IMG/VR virus record: IMGVR_UViG_3300044825_001934
Location: 1-28,894 of that record
Origin: a virus
Reading direction: 5' to 3' (one strand)
Length of the DNA stretch: 28,894 nt
Positions 28,758-28,894 of the stretch are shown here, in pieces. Numbering within the stretch: position 1 is the stretch's first letter; each line of letters begins with the position of its first letter. The position numbers were made by a program, and so were the translations under genes. A model generated the notes under the pieces. It did not search any database and was not told where the DNA came from. It saw nothing but the letters and a program-made list of their open reading frames with translations.

Positions 28758-28785
28758 TTGCCGTTTGCCCCTCCCCTGATACTCG
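28758..28785 (+). promoter_or_regulatory. promoter candidate in the endolysin leader
   Basis: TTGCCG (28758-28763), 16-nt spacer, TACTCG (28780-28785) preceded by TGA, an extended -10. It would start about 55 nt before the endolysin GTG. A hairpin CGGGCG/CGCCCG with a 10-nt loop lies upstream near 28710-28733. Confidence 0.4.
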
Positions 28786-28828
28786 CGACCCAACGCACGG
28801 GATGGAGCGGCGACCGCCGGGCCTTTCT

Positions 28829-28839
28829 GCCGGTACCGT
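28829..28839 (+). promoter_or_regulatory. start-associated promoter motif before the endolysin
   Basis: TGCCGGTACCGT with TACCGT at 28834-28839, 11 nt from GTG 28845. It puts the lysis enzyme into the same class as the virion genes. Confidence 0.6.
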
Positions 28840-28844
28840 CAGGC

Positions 28845-28894
28845 GTGACACCCCCCGACGGAATCATCGGCATTGACGTCTCAGAGCACCAAGA
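28845..28894 (+). CDS. GH25 endolysin, first 16 codons, cut by the window edge
   Basis: GTG 28845 opens VTPPDGIIGIDVSEHQ. GIDVSEHQ is the first strand of the GH25 barrel and carries the first active-site Asp. The start is fixed by the promoter box 11 nt upstream. It is the missing N-terminus of the type of gene cut at the left edge of the window. Confidence 0.8.
   Translation, partial: MTPPDGIIGIDVSEHQ

Noticed and set aside
1-28894. Direct gap-free joining of the two window ends
   Set aside because: The frame would fit, but the resulting GH25 protein would lack about 50-60 residues of its core barrel, so sequence is more likely missing from the window.
1-28894. tRNA or rRNA genes
   Set aside because: No cloverleaf with a T-loop GTTCGA-type sequence or rRNA signature was seen by eye; a tRNAscan run would settle it.

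Overview
The window looks like a nearly complete small tailed-phage genome (or a free-replicating or integrated prophage form of it). It is GC-rich, and almost every gene reads on the plus strand with short gaps or stop/start overlaps. The virion module is that of a contractile-tailed phage with a Mu-like head and baseplate: TerS, TerL, DUF935-type portal, Mu I-like protease with a nested scaffold, decoration protein, gpT-like capsid, connectors, sheath, tube, frameshifted tail chaperone, tape measure, hub, spike, gp46, gp47 and gp48-like proteins, and fibres. No transposase, integrase, recombinase or DNA polymerase was seen. The host is probably a high-GC proteobacterium. A secreted 12-cysteine protein with a Gly/Thr-rich linker near the right end is in the style of myxobacterial surface proteins, but that is only a hint.

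Layout. 1-469 is the 3' part of a GH25 endolysin. 470-785 is a control region with a possible 36-codon minus-strand membrane peptide. 786-7483 is packaging and head, closed by a rho-independent terminator. 7575-18473 is connector, tail and baseplate. 18476-21495 holds fibre/receptor-binding proteins plus a membrane/lipoprotein pair (holin or spanins). 21496-21747 is non-coding, with a strong long hairpin, dyads and an operator-like site. 21748-23847 holds small regulators, a sigma region-4 protein and a replication initiator with iterons inside the gene. 23875-28073 holds a zinc-finger/AAA+ ATPase, a cysteine-peptidase-like protein, an HNH endonuclease, a sigma region-2 protein and three small genes. 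28175-28678 is a secreted cysteine-rich moron. At 28845 the window ends in the first 16 codons of a GH25 endolysin, matching the partial gene at the left edge, so the molecule is probably circular or circularly permuted with roughly 150-200 bp missing from the window.

Two observations stand out and may be linked. First, about ten genes, mostly late ones, carry the same motif (consensus TGGCCCGGTAnnGT) with its TAnnnT box 11-12 nt before the start codon. The transcript should then begin at or next to the start codon, so these would be leaderless or nearly so. No -35 element is shared. Second, the phage encodes separate proteins resembling sigma region 4 (22397-22834) and sigma region 2 (26914-27411). 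A two-subunit phage sigma factor reading that motif is the most interesting hypothesis here. A different class of promoter-like sites (TTGC-like -35, 16-18 nt, TACT/TATC-type -10) lies before the regulatory, HNH and moron genes and could be read by the host polymerase.
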